DNA of 64,000 nt from Thiodiazotropha sp040506275 (GTDB lineage Bacteria > Pseudomonadota > Gammaproteobacteria > Chromatiales > Chromatiaceae), in NCBI GenBank assembly GCA_040506275.1, contig JBEVXD010000001.1, positions 744,001 to 808,000 of the forward strand, read 5' to 3'. This document shows, piece after piece, positions 62,630 to 64,000 of this stretch. The notes below the pieces were generated by a model. The model saw only the letters and a program-made list of their open reading frames with translations, had not been told where the DNA came from and did no database searches. The position numbers and the translations under genes are program-made. Each line of letters begins with the position of its first letter. The stretch's first letter is position 1.

Positions 62630-63100
62630 GTGAACGATTCAAAGATTGATAAAATAGAAGGCAATGCTGAGCGAGCTCAGTTACTTGACGGGGTGGTGAT
62701 CGGAGTATTGGTCGGCCTGGATCGGGAAAATAATCCGCTTGTCGCCTTTCCTGGAAATCCACAAGAAGATTGCGTTAGTGCCAAGACAACCTTACTGTTT
62801 TCCGAGGATGACCTGGGAAAGGAGGTTGCCCTGTTGTTCGAAAATGGCAATCCACAACGCCCAATTATCATTGGAAGGTTGCAGCATCCTCGTCCTATTG
62901 GAGAAAAACCCCAAACATCCAGCGCTGAGCTTGATGGAGAGAAATTGGTTTTTTCAGCTGATCGTGAGATCGTGCTGAAATGCGGTAAATCAAGTATTAC
63001 TTTAACCAAAGCGGGGAAAATCATACTCAGGGGTGCATCAATATTCAGTCGCTCATCTGGTGTAAATCGCATTAAAGGCGGATCGGTCCAGATCAATTGA
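62630..63100 (+). CDS. DUF6484 protein, T6SS spike-associated
   Basis: About 156 residues starting at GTG 62630 (GGGGAAC upstream; the frame is open to 62597 but without a ribosome-binding site). The N-terminal LLDGVVIGVLVGLDRENNPLVAFPGNP and PIIIGRLQHP resemble the gp5-like segment of VgrG; the C-terminal ADREIVLKCGKSSITLTKAGKIILRG is a short beta-helix end. Proteins of this kind are encoded next to vgrG and TIGR02270 genes in many T6SS loci and may cap or extend the spike (inference). Confidence 0.8.
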   Translation: MNDSKIDKIEGNAERAQLLDGVVIGVLVGLDRENNPLVAFPGNPQEDCVSAKTTLLFSEDDLGKEVALLFENGNPQRPIIIGRLQHPRPIGEKPQTSSAELDGEKLVFSADREIVLKCGKSSITLTKAGKIILRGASIFSRSSGVNRIKGGSVQIN

Positions 63101-63134
63101 ATTCCACGAGAGATCAACAGGTCAGCACGCTATC

Positions 63135-64000
63135 ATGATTCTCGACAATATCGTCTCTCAACATGCCGAAGAGGCAGCGTTTCTATGGTTGCTTAGAGAC
63201 TCATCTGTATCAGCCCCCCACTACCAGCTCAGTGACCTCTCTGAGCTTGAGTCCCGTATCGACGCCCATCTTGATGGATTACGTGTGGCAGGTGAGACAG
63301 GGTGGGTTCATTGTCAAGAGCAGCTGAATCATTCAGAAAGCGGTGAGGTGTTTACAGCAGCATATATAGCACTAGATGGTGCCTTGGTTGATGGTTTGAA
63401 CAAGGTTTTGGAGGTGGTTCATGGGGAGCCGACTACCATTCGAGGTCTGATATCAGCACTCGGTTGGGTAGAAAAATCTAAATTACAAGGACATGTCGTT
63501 AACTGGTTAAAGTCTGATACCCCACTCTTAAGGCTGATTGGTCTTAGTGCATGTGCGATACAGCGGGTTGATTGTGGTGCTTATTTGAACAAGGCGTTGG
63601 ATGATGATGATGCCGGTGTGCGGGCTCGTGCATTACGATCGATTGGTGAGATCAGGCGTCAGGAGATGAATCAATCGCTCCGTGAGCATATGCATGAAGA
63701 GGATGAAACCTGTCGTTTTTGGTCAGTCTGGTCTGCCGCAATGATGGGCGATGAAGAGGGAACTGCACAGCTGGTTAATTTTGCTGAAGCGGATTCAACA
63801 TTTCTACAACCAGCGCTAGAGCTGCTTATGCGCCGCATGGATAATGCCTCAGCTGTCTCCCTTTTAAGAACACTCAGCCAAAACCAGTCAGTAGAGAGGG
63901 CGGTGGTACAGGCAAGCGGCTATTTTGGTGATTCGGCCTCAGTTCCCTGGTTGATCGAAAAGATGAAAAGCCCTGATTTGTCCCGGGTGGCTGGAGAAGC
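63135..64000 (+). CDS. TIGR02270-family HEAT-repeat protein (3' end outside window)
   Basis: 288 codons from ATG 63135, open to the window edge. The start MILDNIVSQHAEEAAFLWLLRD and LDGLRVAGETGW are typical of TIGR02270 proteins associated with VgrG/DUF6484 genes. Helical repeats with Ala/Asp/Gly junctions (ALDDDDAGVRARALRSIGEI; WSVWSAAMMGDEEG) suggest HEAT-like solenoids and hence protein binding, probably an adaptor for a spike or effector. Effector and immunity genes would be expected further right. Confidence 0.82.
   Translation, partial: MILDNIVSQHAEEAAFLWLLRDSSVSAPHYQLSDLSELESRIDAHLDGLRVAGETGWVHCQEQLNHSESGEVFTAAYIALDGALVDGLNKVLEVVHGEPTTIRGLISALGWVEKSKLQGHVVNWLKSDTPLLRLIGLSACAIQRVDCGAYLNKALDDDDAGVRARALRSIGEIRRQEMNQSLREHMHEEDETCRFWSVWSAAMMGDEEGTAQLVNFAEADSTFLQPALELLMRRMDNASAVSLLRTLSQNQSVERAVVQASGYFGDSASVPWLIEKMKSPDLSRVAGE

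Noticed and set aside
1..64000. tRNA, rRNA, tmRNA, integrase or insertion-sequence transposase genes
   Set aside because: None recognised; the T6SS cluster has no visible tRNA junction or integrase, so there is no direct sign of an integrative island in this window.

Overview
The window is a stretch of a gammaproteobacterial chromosome. The left part keeps a classic core gene order: rseB-rseC-mucD, a small glutaredoxin-like gene, lepA-lepB-DUF4845-rnc-era-recO-pdxJ. Together with nagZ-hpt-methylthioinosine phosphorylase and cysM-rlmD, this points to a free-living or symbiotic Gammaproteobacterium. The overall flavour suggests a Chromatiales-type sulfur oxidiser such as the Sedimenticola/Thiodiazotropha group, but that is an inference of low certainty because no marker gene here decides it.

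Region 1 (1-19.6 kb) is housekeeping. It holds the tail of the sigma-E (rpoE-rse-mucD) operon, translation and RNA processing (lepA, rnc, era, rlmD), secretion (lepB), repair (recO), and cofactor and cysteine synthesis (pdxJ, cysM). It ends in a tightly coupled operon of a CYTH protein, a peptide-binding lipoprotein, an L,D-transpeptidase-fold protein and two Dpp/Opp-type permeases, with no ATPase. Two kinds of non-coding repeat interrupt it: a 272-bp nested palindrome after era (7850-8121), and a pair of palindromic direct repeats bracketing an orphan gene (9776-10544).

Region 2 (19.6-36.4 kb) is mixed metabolic and envelope content. It includes an orphan FliL-like protein, nagZ, hpt, a hemerythrin-like protein, two peroxiredoxins (AhpC/TSA type and Tpx), a thioinosine phosphorylase, a Sel1/SH3 protein and a membrane-anchored lysine-rich low-complexity protein. 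A possible signalling/envelope operon follows: a Hanks-type kinase with a C-terminal HAMP region, a LysM-like polysaccharide deacetylase lipoprotein and a TPR lipoprotein. After it come an FAH-family enzyme, a TauE/SafE exporter and several gene-poor AT-rich gaps.

Region 3 (36.4 kb to the end) is a complete type VI secretion system. On the minus strand, in transcription order: a TssB/TssC-like fusion, tssA, tssB, tssC, hcp, tagJ, tssE, tssF, tssG, clpV (tssH), an FHA gene (tagH), tssJ, tssK, tssL with an OmpA domain, tssM, tagF, pppA and a LysM-TPR lipoprotein. Divergently on the plus strand lie vgrG, a DUF6484 gene and a TIGR02270 HEAT-repeat gene cut by the window end. Gene content and order closely resemble the Pseudomonas H1 system: TagJ present, threonine-phosphorylation control by an FHA protein, PppA and TagF. 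No canonical PpkA lies next to pppA; the HAMP-kinase about 8 kb away is the only candidate kinase in view.

The most unusual items are the TssB/TssC-like fusion lacking the sheath C-terminus, the kinase with inverted sensor layout, matching Thr-Val/Arg-Ile motifs in TssL and the kinase tail, the ATPase-less permease operon with an embedded L,D-transpeptidase-like gene, and the 272-bp palindromic element.
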